Of a stretch of DNA of 64,000 nucleotides, positions 1 through 11,991 are shown piece by piece. The DNA is from Camillea tinctor (taxonomy: Eukaryota > Ascomycota > Sordariomycetes > Xylariales > Xylariaceae). Under the pieces are notes generated by a model. That model worked only from the letters and a program-made list of their open reading frames with translations. It did not search any database and was not told the origin of the DNA. The first letter of the stretch is position 1. Every line of letters starts with the position of its first letter. The translations under genes and the position numbers were made by a program. The stretch covers positions 331,892 through 395,891 of the forward strand of contig MU394087.1 in NCBI GenBank assembly GCA_022578605.1. Reading direction: 5' to 3'.

Positions 1-237
1 CAGAACGGCACGGGCGATCTATCGTGCGCTGCGGTGCCGGGGGCGCGGCTCTTCGGGTCGGTGCTGGGGTCGATACCGGCGGGCAGCGAGGGCTGCGCGA
101 TCCACCTGTTCGTCGACGAGGGGTGCGGGTCGCGGCTCGCGTACGGGCTGACGGAGCACACGAACGCGTGCGCGGAGCTGGGCGAGGAGGTGCTCAACGC
201 GCCGCTGCGGTCGTATGCCGCGGTGGATTGCGAGTGA
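1..237 (+). CDS. 3' end of a small Cys-containing protein (partial)
   Basis: Frame 1 is open from the left edge to a TGA at 235-237 and encodes about 78 residues. The reading is partial: no start is visible and the 5' part lies outside the window. Codons are strongly GC-ending, as in the other genes here, which favours real coding sequence. The fragment has five cysteines (in contexts LSCAA, EGCAI, EGCGS, NACAE and VDCE-stop). It has no transmembrane segment or known motif. The spacing and the C-terminal Cys-Glu resemble small secreted fungal proteins, but that is inference. I do not recognise the family. Confidence 0.5.
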   Translation, partial: QNGTGDLSCAAVPGARLFGSVLGSIPAGSEGCAIHLFVDEGCGSRLAYGLTEHTNACAELGEEVLNAPLRSYAAVDCE

Positions 238-3139
238 GCGGAGGAAGGGAGGGGGAAGGGGAAAAAAAGAAGGGAAAGGGGCATGGGGGAGTTAAAGGGA
301 GTTCCGGCAGGGTTAATTTGTGAAAAAAGGGATTGGGACTGTTGCTATGGGATCGTGGGTTATGAGGTCTTTGGGGGTTAGTCAGGTTTGGTAGTTTGAA
401 GCTATTCTCAACTTTTTTTTTTCGTCTTGTTCATAATTGTTTTTAGCGGCCTGTATATACTATTGATACTCATCTCTGATACTTCCTATGCAAAATTTTT
501 GAAGCGACTCATAAAGTTCTTTCACTTTATTGAGTTTCAAAATGGTCACAACTGGGTGCTTTGGTTGAAGGCACTATATGTGCTATGCTAATGCGCTATA
601 AGATTTTGGAGTATGTCAAATAAATAGATGTAAGAGGCATCGGTAGTAGGTAATAGCTTCCTACTCAATTCTAGTGGAGATCCCGGTTTCTAGTCAGGTC
701 CACTGCAGACCTAAAAAAGATTTGGGATCCGTCCGTGCATCAGAGCCTCAGTGGCGGGTCCCCTCAGTGGCTGGTGCATTTAGCCCCACTAACCTTAACC
801 ACTTGAGGCTGCGCAACCTGCGTTAGTGTGATTATATAAAAAAAATTCTCACAGCTCGTTCGCTTTGTTCCCTTTCTTCCTTTTCTCAACATAATGTCAT
901 CGGCATTCATATTAGAGTCTCGGGATAAGCCCACAGAAAAGAAACTCTCTTTTCTTCAATGCCTGTCCAGGTTCCATGAGGACCTCTTGCGCGCTCAATG
1001 ATCGCCTAGAACGATTTTCACCCTGCGTAAATGTTACCCGATGTCTCTTCTCCAGCTGGGTTAACGTAACAAAGTAGGCGTGGGACATACTGTTAATACA
1101 GTGAATATTCCACCACCATGATCTATTCACTTGCTCTTCTCTTCCTGTCTCTGCTTCAACTTGAGTCGTAAGAGACTGGGCTTCGGACAGCTGACGGTAC
1201 TCGCGTCGTCCCCGTTTTGCTTGTAGAATGCATCACAACACTCATACAAAGCATCTATCAGATGGGAGCATTTGGCTTCGTTGTAACCATTTTTAGTCAA
1301 ACAGTCTGTTTATTCCATGTTAGTCAGGGGGCTAGGAGTAAGCGTCGATGCAGCAAAGTAATAGGATACATGGGAAGAGTCAGGTACCTTGTATAGCACA
1401 CTACATATCCCCAAAAGGCAGTCAGATGTTAGGGTAGTTATTAATGAGCACATGCCATGCAAACTCCCCTAGGTCATAGGGTAGGAACTTTGCAGCTTGG
1501 GGTATTTGACTCACGGCCCGGGGATGACAAGGTGGTTTTGCTGCAAGATCTTCCTTCAATGCCTACGAGATTCCGTCTGGATTAGCCCGAGATAACTAGA
1601 CAGACAGATAGACAGGTGGAGGAATAGAAAGAAAGATAGATAGATACACAGACCATGGTTTGAGTAGAGGATTCGCTTATTTACTTGACTTTCAACTATG
1701 TAATAGTAGGTTATAGTTTAGTCGAGGAGAGTGAGCATGGTGGTGCAGCGGATGCAATATATAAGTAAGAATACAGTTATGATGTAATTATATGAATCCC
1801 AATCTATTTCCACATATATCTAGGGTCATGTTATACGTATATCTAGACTAAAAGGTAAAAGTTATAAATCTAACTAGGAATGTATGTACTTAGTGTAGGT
1901 GGTGTACATGCTCAGTGTGCATAGCAGTGGTAGACAGCAGGCACCTAAATGGAAATTCTGCACAGGCGGTAGGTAGTTGCCCCTCATAACCTACAAACCC
2001 ACCTGCCCGCCCTATAGCCCCTGCCTAGGAGGTACTATGGGGGTACTATGGGGTACTTTAGGTAGGTACCCTACAGGCATGGTTTCAAATGGGAAGGTCC
2101 ATGCTCTCTCTCTTTCCTTCACTTTTTTTTTTCTTGTTACACCTCACCAATTGAAAGTTTAGGTGCATCTGAGCAAACCACAACCACCACTAACAACCGC
2201 CACAACTACAACCACTTCCTCTACCACCATCATTTCTTCTTTTCTCTCTCTCTTTTTCTCTCTTTTCCCTTCTTACTATTATCATCGTAAGCACACTTCT
2301 TCTTTTCTCTTCTACTTTTAAGCACTTTATTTTTTTTGCACCCAGGTCCTAGTGATCGAACCAACACAATCTATCGCATCTCGCATCTACTTTGTACTAT
2401 CCTTCCTGGTGTGAGCCCAGCCTGGTTCTTTTATTGTCTGCACCAACACCCCCCAAACGTTACAAGGCAACTCTAATAAGAGACCTGTCTCAGTTTGTAA
2501 GTTTATATCTGCTTTTTTTTTTCTTCCCTCTCCGGTCTTCGCCTGTATTTTTCTCTAATATTTTCCTTCGTCCTATTACCATCAAATCCTCTCCAAGCGT
2601 TCATTGTTTCCCCCACCACTACCACTACCGCCACCACTACTTCTCCATATCATCACCACAACCACTACCTTATCACTAGTTACTAGGTTAGCGTAACCTT
2701 AGGTGTGCTTACTTTCCTTTATCGCATTTTCAAAGTTGAAACTGCTAAACTTCCTTTTACCTACCTAACCTACACAATCTCTTTGTCATATCCCCCGCCA
2801 CTAGATATTTACATTTGCACCTCAGACTTGAATAACCCGTCCCCCCCTCACAAAAAAAAAAGAGGCGATTCTTGTTCATCCTATCTACTTTAGGGTACGT
2901 TTGTTCATTACTGGTCCGCATAATCCTACTTTGTTGCCATCTCATAAAAAAACAAAAATCTAGAAGTTTCTATCCCACTTTAGCCGGGGTTTTAGCAACT
3001 GACTTGGCTTCTATTGATAGCAGCACGATTGTTACCACACCATACCATACCGCGTCGTTCCATACCACGATCGCCAACCGCGAACGCAACCCTCCTCGAA
3101 ATTTTTCACTTCTACTACTAGATCATCCCAACCACCAAC
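238..3139. other. Intergenic region upstream of the SUMO gene
   Basis: No supported gene in about 2.9 kb. A GATA/GACA-like microsatellite lies near 1598-1650. Several TAGGTA/ACCTA motifs occur at 1960-2080. From about 2100 to 3139 the + strand is rich in pyrimidine runs and CCACCA/CAACCA repeats, as expected for the promoter and 5' leader of the SUMO gene. The short ORFs here have no coding-like codon use. Confidence 0.6.
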
Positions 3140-3548
3140 ATGTCTGGAGAGAACGACAGCGGTAGCCCGGCAGGAGACCGTCACGATGCCCCTGCTAACG
3201 CCGAGCATCTGAACATCAAAGTCACCGACAATAACAACGAGGTGTTTTTCAAGATCAAGCGCACTACCAAGTTGGAGAAGCTTATGACCGCGTTCTGTGA
3301 ACGCCAAGGAAAGAATGTCGAGTCTGTGCGATTTCTCTTCGAGGGTCAACGTGTGCAGAAGACGGATACGCCAGATTCCGTAAGGCGCCACTCATCATCA
3401 TCATCACCACCACCACCTACCCTACCCCTCTAAAGTATTTACTATTTTTTTCTATGCTAACAGTATAATTTACTCCATTCTACAGCTCGAGATGGCAGAT
3501 GGCGACACTCTAGAAGTACACCAGGAACAAGTCGGTGGTTCTTGCTAA
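3140..3548 (+). CDS. smt3: SUMO, small ubiquitin-like modifier (Smt3)
   Basis: Encodes a 100-residue SUMO precursor from two exons, 3140-3379 and 3486-3548. The intron 3380-3485 starts GTAAGG and ends CTACAG. SUMO is conjugated to target lysines through an E1/E2/E3 cascade and acts mainly in the nucleus. The N-terminus is short, polar and disordered (about 1-21). The beta-grasp fold runs from HLNIKV (23-28) through FLFEGQRV (65-72) to DGDTLEVHQEQVGG (85-98), which are strong SUMO signatures. The di-Gly at 97-98 is followed by Ser-Cys, a two-residue tail that an Ulp-type protease should remove. Length matches yeast Smt3 (101 residues). The start is the first ATG of this frame, in the context ACCAACATG. 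Its leader is long and pyrimidine-rich. The identification is secure. Confidence 0.96.
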
Positions 3549-6185
3549 AAAAGGATACGAATGCACGACCTTAAACCCCCTCGCCTTGAGAGAGAATACC
3601 GCCAAAGTAACTCGGCTCCGGGTTCTTCAAGCAGATTGGGTGGGAAAGTATCAGGCAAACCACCAGCACCGTGTGTCACATGTGGCATGTTTGGACAAGG
3701 AAGGGGGGAGGTCGAAAAGGATGAAAAAAATAATAATAAAATAAGAAATAAAAACCCAAATGACATGGCAATGATGAGGGTTATTGTATGAGAACGAAAG
3801 GAGCGGAGTTTTCTACACACGATCTGTTTTTTTTCCTTTCCCTTTTTAAAACGTGCCTCTTCTCCCTTTGACAATTTCTCTTGCTCTTGAGCTAGATGAT
3901 AGGGTCTAAGCATTTAAGTCTGGTGATGTTGGATCCTAGCTAGATACTTTCGGTGGCTTTCTACCTAGAAATAATCATGAATCAACTCAGATCCGAGGCA
4001 CGTACCCTACCTACTATCAAAGAATCCAACAAATCGACGAATAGAATGGCTTGTGAGAAAGTGCAAGAATGTAGAGAAAAAGCCATGCGTTGTCTTTGGT
4101 GACAACTGTATCCCTGTAAGGTTCCTAATTCCGAAAAGCGGAAGAGGATTGATTACATATTATGTCGAGCCCTGTCTCTCTATCTCTTATTACCTACGCT
4201 TTGAAGTTCCGTTGCACCATTTGGGTATCCGGTGGCTGACTACATAGTACACACCTTACCTGACCCCTCCCTCCTTCTGTACATATATGTATCTTTTTTT
4301 TTCATATTGGCTGTTACGTCGAGATACACCTGAGAAAATAGGTCAGTAGGGATATATGGCTGAATACCTAAAGCTGCATAACCCGTCGTTTGAGGCTGAG
4401 GAGGGTGGGAGGTAGGTAGCATTAGGTACCTACAGACATACGTATCCGACCTAGCCTAACATGTTCATTCAGCCCAAGACGTGGCGAACAATAAAAACAA
4501 CAACCTTCTCTACCTTATGTACCTGCTGACTTGTCTGAGTACATGTACATTACTTACATATATATATGCTTTTGCATGGATGATGAGGTGCATGTCTAGC
4601 AGCCGTCATCTATCTACCCAAACTTACTTATAGTTGGCTACCTGTATAGTAGGTATCTGGTAGTAGCACGGGGGCTGGGTTGGGTGATAAGTAATCATTT
4701 TACTCTGCTAGCCTGGGTATTTGGAATCTGGGGAATCATCATATGATATGATAAATCGGTTTCTTCCGAGGTACATACAGTATAGGTTAGGTAGGTTATG
4801 TACTAGGTTAGGTATATAGGTAACTATCAGAGCTGAGAAGTCAGGTGGATGGATGGGATGCTATGGACATGTGTAGCAGATATGGTCAATGAGAACCCTA
4901 TATATTCTAGATTGGTTGAATAGGTAAGTAGGGTTATTTGGTTTACCTAGTTTATGCCCATGGACAAACAGCGAGGCTAGAAAAGGATACCAAGGTAGAG
5001 AGGCAGGTAAGCAACTTGTACAGACATCTCAAAGATTCCCTTAGGTAGTCAGTCAAAGTCAAGTCAACGACACGGGAGACAGAGAGATAAGAAAGTAATT
5101 TGGAAAAATAAAATAAAATCAAAATTGCAATTTCATTGTCTGCTCCCCTTTTCACTCACACTTCTGCATCTATAACCTCTCTCTCTTTTTTATAGTACCC
5201 AGCTGGTGATTATGTTCCCCCTACCCCTTACCCAGCCTAACCCCCTTCCATCACCATCTCTATATTATATAACCATCCTCCTCCCCAATGCAATCCACTA
5301 AACCTAAGCACAAAACCATTCTCCTTATTGATCTCTTTTATTTTTATTTCATTTTATTCCCCTTACTATGCTTCCAACCTAGGAGTTCGTCCCCTCCCAA
5401 AGCAAGAAGCAGAAAGATAAAAAATTCAGTACCCACCCAGAAAGCCCAAAAGAAGAAAAAGAAAAACAAGATATAGAGGACAAGGGGTACCAAGCAATCA
5501 GCCATAGATGAATTATACGTAGTAGAATATAAAAGGGGCGAGAAAGCAGAAAACCCAACAGACCGAATCAAAGAGGGGGAAAAAAATGTTGTTCAAAAAT
5601 CAAAAAAGTCAAAATCAAGCAAAAAGCAAAACTCCGCGCTACCTAGTACATATACCTAATGCTCACTTATTAAAAACCCAAGACCAAAAAACAACATCCA
5701 TCCCCCCTCCTTATTTCCCTCTTTTGCAAAGAAAACCCGTTTCCCGCCTTGCCTTGCCTTGCCTTCACCCCATAATGACCAGCCAAACCGCAGATATGCT
5801 CCTCCTTTCCTTATAACTCTCCCTCCTCCTCCTCCCCCTCCTCCTTTTAAATCTACTTATTGCTAGCGAGGCAACAGATTCTTTTCTTCTCCTTTGTTTC
5901 ACACATAAAGACACAGCACACCAAAACCCCTAGAAGTCGAGGTTTAGGGGTCAAGGGGTTTAAAGAGAGAGAGAGAGAATAGAAAAGGAGCGAGAAAGAA
6001 GAACAGAACAAAACGTGAAAAGAAAAAGAAGAAAGTAAAATTGTTTTCTCCCTTTTACTCATTTTGCTCTTTACTCCAGAACCCCCTTTTCCTTTTCCCT
6101 CTCCATTTTCCTCCCTTCCCTTTCCCTTCCCTTCCTCTCAGCAGAAACCACACCATCCCTCTTCCCCCTCTCTTCCCCACCTCCC
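3549..6185. other. Intergenic region between SUMO and the LIM gene
   Basis: The two flanking genes converge, so this holds both 3' UTRs. No supported gene. The stretch 4430-4900 is rich in TAGGTA/ACCTA motifs. Stretches 5390-5480 and 5980-6040 are A-rich, and 6080-6180 is C/T-rich on the + strand, next to the LIM stop codon. Confidence 0.6.
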
Positions 6186-9033
6186 TCACATCTTCAGCTC
6201 CCTAGCCCTGCACCCCGTACACAGCACCACGACCTCCGCGCCGCGATCCCTCATCGGGAAGATCTGGCCGTCGTCGAACCCGCCGCCGCAGGTCCCGCAG
6301 CGGAAGCACTCCTCGTGCCACTCCGCGCCGAGGGCCCTGACGTACTGTCCGATGACCGCCTTGCGGCAGCCCTTGCACTTGGGGGCGCGGCGCTCCGTGC
6401 GCTTGGTCTGGCAGTTGACGCACCAGGCGTAGCCGTCCTTCTCGATGTGGGTCATGCCCTGCTCGAAGGGGTCGCCGCACTCGGCGCAGAAGAAGTGCCC
6501 GTAGTGCCAGTGCGCGCCGAGCGCGACCACGTGTTCGCCGAGGATGGGCGTGCGGCAGTGCTTGCAGCGGGGCGCGAACTGCTCGTGCCAGTCGAGGTGG
6601 CAGTAGAACCGGTGGCGCTCGTCCCCGTCCTCGGCCATGGTCTTGCCGGGCTCCTCCGGGAGCACTTCGCCGGCGGCCCGGCGGCGGATCCGGTCGAGGC
6701 GCTCGGCGCGGAACGAGTCCGGCTCCGGACTGATCTCGAGCGCTTCGAGCGCGGTGCCGCAGGCGTAGCACCGGAAGCAGTGCGGGTGGAATCGATCTGG
6801 GGACCCCTTCAGCGCTACGAAGCGCCCTTCGATCGGGAGCTGGCAGTCGGCGCAGATGGCGGTCGCTCGGGGGGACGCGCCGGGGGCGGGGGACCAGTGG
6901 CTGCGTCGTCGTCCGTCTAGGTCGTGGCGGTACTTGGATTGAGCCGTCTTCGGATCGGGCAACGGTCTGGTTGAGGGATCGGGTAAGGGTCTAGTCGAGG
7001 CCCTCCTCTCGCTATCGGGAGTCACGATGACGGGGACGCTAGGGGTGCTTCTGTGGTTACTCTTGTTGTTGATATTGTGATTGTTGCTATTATTATTGTT
7101 GTCATCGGGTAGCATGATGGTCGGAACCGCCGGACTATCGCCCGAAACGGAAATAGTAGGAATATCCGAAGCACCCCCTTTTCCGTTTATGCTAATGCTG
7201 GGCGTATCCTGTTTGCCGAACGACCTTGATGGCGGCGCCGAGATTTGAATATCCGGCGTAGATGAGACATTAGGGACAGGCGACTGCGAGTTTTGGCCCG
7301 CGCGCTCTTTGTTGATCCCGATAGGGACTCGGGAGGACTCGTCTGGCTTGGAATCAGTTGCCTCTTCCGGGGCCTTCCAGTTTTTGTCAAAGCTTACGAT
7401 TGGACGTCCGGGACTGTCACTAACCGCAGACGGTGTTGGGAGCTTCACGCTACGGTCCTTGAGCCGCATGCTTGTCGCCTGTCTAATATCATCACCGCGT
7501 ATCTCCATGCCATTCTTTGTCGGGATCTCTTGTGGTGGCTTCTGTGGGGCTTTAGAAGGGTTGTTGGTGGTGTAAAGAGGATTGCGAGACTGTGTGGGCG
7601 GATTCCTGTGAATCTCGTACCTTTGCCAGGGCTTGGTGGGTGAAGAAGCTTCAGGGGACGATGCAGGGGATTCAGGGGCAGTCTCAGGGGCAAATTGCAC
7701 TCTACTAGGTAAGTTTTTTGTCTTTATCCTCAGCGATTGTGACAGTCCCGCAATATCCGACTCCTTCGACTTTCGTTCCGATATAGTACTGCCCTCGGGT
7801 TCCTCCCAGATCTGATCACCTGAGAAGGGCTTTTCGATCTCTCCGCTTATATTTCGCTTCATACTGCTCCTCCGCCGGCCATTCGAAGTGATACGCGAGC
7901 CGCTAGCGATTCCGGAGTAAGTTTTCGATTTCACGACAGGCGGTGTCGTCGACGCCGAACCGGAGCGGGGTTGATCGAGACTCTCACGGCCACTACCCGG
8001 GGAGGACGTCCGATCACTACCAGACGAGCTAGGAGAGAAAGAGCGAATCGAATCTCGTGCAAGCCCCGTAGGACTGACCTCTTCGCCATACCGTCCGATG
8101 CTAGCGGCACGAGCATGGGCGTAGCTGTCCTTCCGTAGATGCGGCTTATACCTATAAGGGGCACCTGGCTCAGGGGGCTTAACGCCGTGCTGATGTTGCC
8201 ATACGAGTTCCGCTGCTTCGTTTAATGCAGCGTCATAAAGTCGAGAATCATCATCCTCCGGTTGTTCGTCCTGGGCCGCCTCCTTGTTGAGATCCAGGAT
8301 ATCCATATGGTCCATGGCCTGGTGAAGATCAAACGCCTCCTCCTTTTCCATCCATCTCTGGCCGCGCTCCATGTACGTTGCCGTAGGGACCACATCCGAA
8401 GGTTTCAGGGGCGGTTCCGTGGGCTTCTCGGGGTAATAATCCTTTCCAGACATGGTATTCGTGGTGTATCTGGACACGATGCTTCCGGCATAGCTTGGTC
8501 GACTCCCTCGTGGCCTCGCCATGTCGGAGTTTGGTCTCATCGGGCTCGACATTTCGGACAGTATCGATGTACCTGCAACGGACTGGCGATTACTGGTGGT
8601 GGTGCTGGTTGTGAAAGGATCTGCCGAATCGGGCCGTGACGATCTCAAGGATGGTGGCGGTGGTCGGGCTCCCCCAGGACGAGCAACTCGGTTACCTCGC
8701 AGGTTCGTGAGGTAGGAAGCTACGCAGACACCACTGTTAGCCTGGGTGTGTCAAGGCAGACAGACAAACAGGTGGCTGATTAGGTAGGCGGTAGATAACG
8801 GTAGGTAACAGGTAGTAGAAGATGGCGAAGGCAGGAAAGAGATCTAGGAGGAGTCTAAGAAGAGGTCGTCTTGTATGCAGGTGTGGTATAGATGTAGGTA
8901 GATGTAGGTGTCTGGGATTGAAAAAAAGTCTAGGGGTTTGCGAACCGAATTGATCATTGCTCATGTAAGTGGGCGACGGCGGAGTCACTTTTCTCGGTGA
9001 TGATCGCTCTCTGGACTTGCCTCGGAGCTGCAT
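6186..9033 (-). CDS. LIM-domain protein with three C-terminal LIM domains
   Basis: Two exons on the minus strand, 9033-8946 and 8719-6186, give about 873 residues. Joining them restores a continuous SNDQFASYLTNLR segment, which I recall from fungal homologues, so the intron 8945-8720 is well supported although its donor is GTTCGC. The first ~650 residues are Ser/Pro/Arg-rich and disordered, with an Asn tract encoded near 7060-7110. Three LIM zinc-binding domains follow: LIM1 from C652 (CADC...HPHCFRCYAC), with about 35 extra residues between its two fingers, LIM2 from C748 (CKHC) and LIM3 from C811 (CKGC). The protein ends eight residues after the last CTGC. LIM domains mediate protein-protein contacts. 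Related fungal proteins are linked to cell polarity, actin or Rho signalling, but no RhoGAP or other catalytic domain is visible here. It lies divergently from the MFS gene. Confidence 0.88.
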
Positions 9034-11991
9034 TACTAGATTAGAATGAACTGTACTGATATATCAGATGGGGCAAATTGTTTTCCTGGTTCCGGTCGAG
9101 GGTTCGATGTGGATGCGAGTTTTCTGGGTCTGGCGTCTGAGGGTCTCGAAAAAGAGATGATGTTGGATTCCTGACAGAATATTTGATAGGTAAGTTAGGA
9201 AAGGTGAGGTAAAGGTGAGGTTAGATGCAGATTAAAAATACTGTTTACGAGAATTCCTGATGGTTGTCTAGGGGAAACAACAACAAGTTAAAAAATGAGG
9301 AAAAGAGGTAGGGGCTTGATATATATTTATTGGACTAGGTTAGTTAGTACGGAGGATAGTGTAGTTCACGTTCACAGTGAATCATTGTGCATGGTGATGT
9401 GTCAGTCTAGACTTGGGGTTGGGTCTACAGACAGGGCAAGTGGAGGTTGGTGTCCAATGTTTTCTCTGCGTTGTTGCCAGGGCAGCCGGGGCGATAGAGG
9501 AACAGCCAATCACCGCTTCGAATCTGTCCGTGGTCCCTGGTCGACCCCAGCTATGAGATCCACTCTCTCGAGGTTCCACTTCTACCCGCACTTGGCCAGA
9601 TTCAATTGGATCCCCAACCGAGCCCAGCCGACGGGTAAGACCTCTCAGTAACCTCTCAGTACCTCTGCAAGGCAGCAATTGGCAAAGCAAAGCCGATTTT
9701 CTTCTTTTGCATTTTTCAATCTTTCCCTCCAACCTCCCCAACTTTATTAAATTACCTACTATTACAGGGCTGTTGTTGCACACACGAACTACACTGTATG
9801 TACTTACCTATAGCTGCTATAGGTAGGCTAATAATAAACATTAGTGCCGTCCACTATGTCCACTAGGTTAGGTAGTTAACTATCTAGCATCAATCAAATC
9901 AATCAATAGCAACCTGTCAATACATACGAGTTCATTATTAAGGTTAGGTGTTTTAATGAACCTAGTACATAAATTAATACCCTATTGGGTTCCATATGTT
10001 TATGTTTATGTCCAACCTGCACAAGATCAATACGGGGTAGTATTCTATCATCAATCACACGATAATATACATGTTGATATTACTACTACCTACCACCACC
10101 TACTTCCAGACAAATAAATACTACATATCAATCTTGGATATGTAGTATTTACTACATGCAGATACTTTCTACCACGTGCCTTTTGAAACATATCAGATAG
10201 GCTTTCATTATGTTGTGTCTTGTTTACACCACATGTTTTTGTTCTATTCTGTTTTATTTAGTTCTATGTTTCCTCTATTGTTTCTCTTTTTTTTAATGCC
10301 GAAACATTTAAGTTGAGCGAACAATCCCTTTTTTTTCTGTCTCTTTTCCTTCTGGAAGCAATCTCTGGGTTTCTATGGTTTCCACCAGATGATCCAGTTA
10401 AACGTCGGGCATCGTCATCAGCCCATCACCAGCAATAGCTCCGATTGGGCACGTCAACCACACTCTAATAATAAAAAAACACCACCCACTACCAGTACCA
10501 GGTAGGGAGGCTAGTTAGGTACTAACTTAGGTACCACGTATAGAATAGAGGTAGATGTACTGCATAATACGTTCATGCACGCTGCCCTATAGGGGCCTGC
10601 CTATCTACCTATCTATGTAACGTGTATACGCTCACACTTACACCCACCACGTATACACTTACACTGATATTTGCCAATGTTGGAACTCAACTCGGGTCGG
10701 CAACTTCGCCATTTCAATTTTCATCTCCTTCCCGTCCGTGCCGGATCCCTAAATTCACAGGTACACTAGTAACACGACACAACCCGCACGAACCAAGTTG
10801 CGGCTCTTACACAGATAAGTTTCAATGCAAGGGTTTGGAATAGAAGGTATTCCGCTTTTTCCTTCTTTTACTGCTTCTCCCGCCTTCTATTGTTTCCTGT
10901 CCAGGTTGATCACCGCCTTCTTTTTACCCTACTTCCTGATTGGCAGCCTTCACATATTCCCCCCTACTACTACTACTACCGGGAGATGAGGCTTGACCCT
11001 CACTCCGGTCCTAGTCCGTCACTTCACTACACTAATCTACCTAGTGTAGTTTTGTGAACGGAGTGTGTACCCGAGACCCATGACAAAAAAAAAAGATGGA
11101 CTGGGGAGGGGGAATATTCCTTGCCCCATGACCCTGTGAGATCTTCAGCATCCCATGGAAGAACCCAGACAGTTAACTACGCTAACTATGGGGCATCAGC
11201 TCCCAGGATAGTTGCATTTGTACAAATGCACATTCATGTGCGTGCGTGAGTTCTTATGTGTATGGTATGTGTGCGTGCCAAAAAAGAAAAGTATCCTTTA
11301 ATGAAACATTTAACTTGAGTATTTCTCATCTACACTAACTACCTAGCCTACCTAAGGTTAGAATCATCTTAGATAGGTATGTAATCTACATAGCCTACAT
11401 ACCTACTCTACCTACCTTTCATGCATTCTGACCAACTTCATGTAAGGATCCCTCCCCTTACCCAATCGATGTCAGAAAGGCTCATCTCCGGACGCGGAGA
11501 GAGCTAAGAAAAGGTGGGTTAAGCACCACTTAGGTAGTAAAACCCGACATCAAAAGCCCTCATCACTTATTTTTCTTACGTTATTCCCGCCCCCAGGGTA
11601 CCTATCTACACCTATCATCACTAACTCACACCGAATCAATCGCTGTAGGTTTTTCTTATTATTCCCGGGAGGCCGTATAACCTATACTAAGTGTGTGTAG
11701 GTGAGGTGAGTATGTATGTGTATGAATTTGTAATGAGTCAATCATTCAAAAAGTTCTCAGCTCTCAGGATGTGGTGTGCAGGGAAGGGAGTGATCGATCC
11801 TCTTTTCCGTTTTCTCTATTCCATTCCTTTAAACCTAAAGTAAACGTTATAAATATTTTTTTTATTAATTCATATACCTATATTTTCTGTATATCTTATA
11901 CATGTATTGGGGTTGCTATTTTTTGTTGTAAACCCTCCAATCAACATCGAAATTTCGATATATATCTCTTGTTATACAAACCGAAATCACC
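9034..11991. other. Divergent promoter region between the LIM gene and the MFS transporter
   Basis: About 3 kb with no supported gene. It contains a perfect short hairpin (10116-10150), frequent TAGGTA/ACCTA motifs (9800-9990, 10500-10620, 11330-11430, 11590-11620), and an A/T-rich stretch near 11845-11900 that could serve as core promoter for the transporter. The open frame at 9382-9783 begins with a non-ATG codon and shows no conserved motif. Confidence 0.55.
10116..10150. repeat. Perfect 14-bp inverted repeat with 7-nt loop
   Basis: AAATACTACATATC (10116-10129) is the exact reverse complement of GATATGTAGTATTT (10137-10150), with AATCTTG as the loop. It lies in the middle of the divergent LIM/MFS spacer and is not followed by a T-run of the bacterial terminator kind. 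Role unknown. Confidence 0.8.

Noticed and set aside
24..323. Open frame of 99 codons overlapping the left-edge gene
   Set aside because: It starts with GTG and runs in another frame of the GC-rich Cys-containing gene, then continues into low-complexity sequence. It is a shadow frame.
9382..9783. 133-codon open frame on the minus strand
   Set aside because: It has no ATG at its start, no recognisable motif, and lies in a promoter-like spacer.
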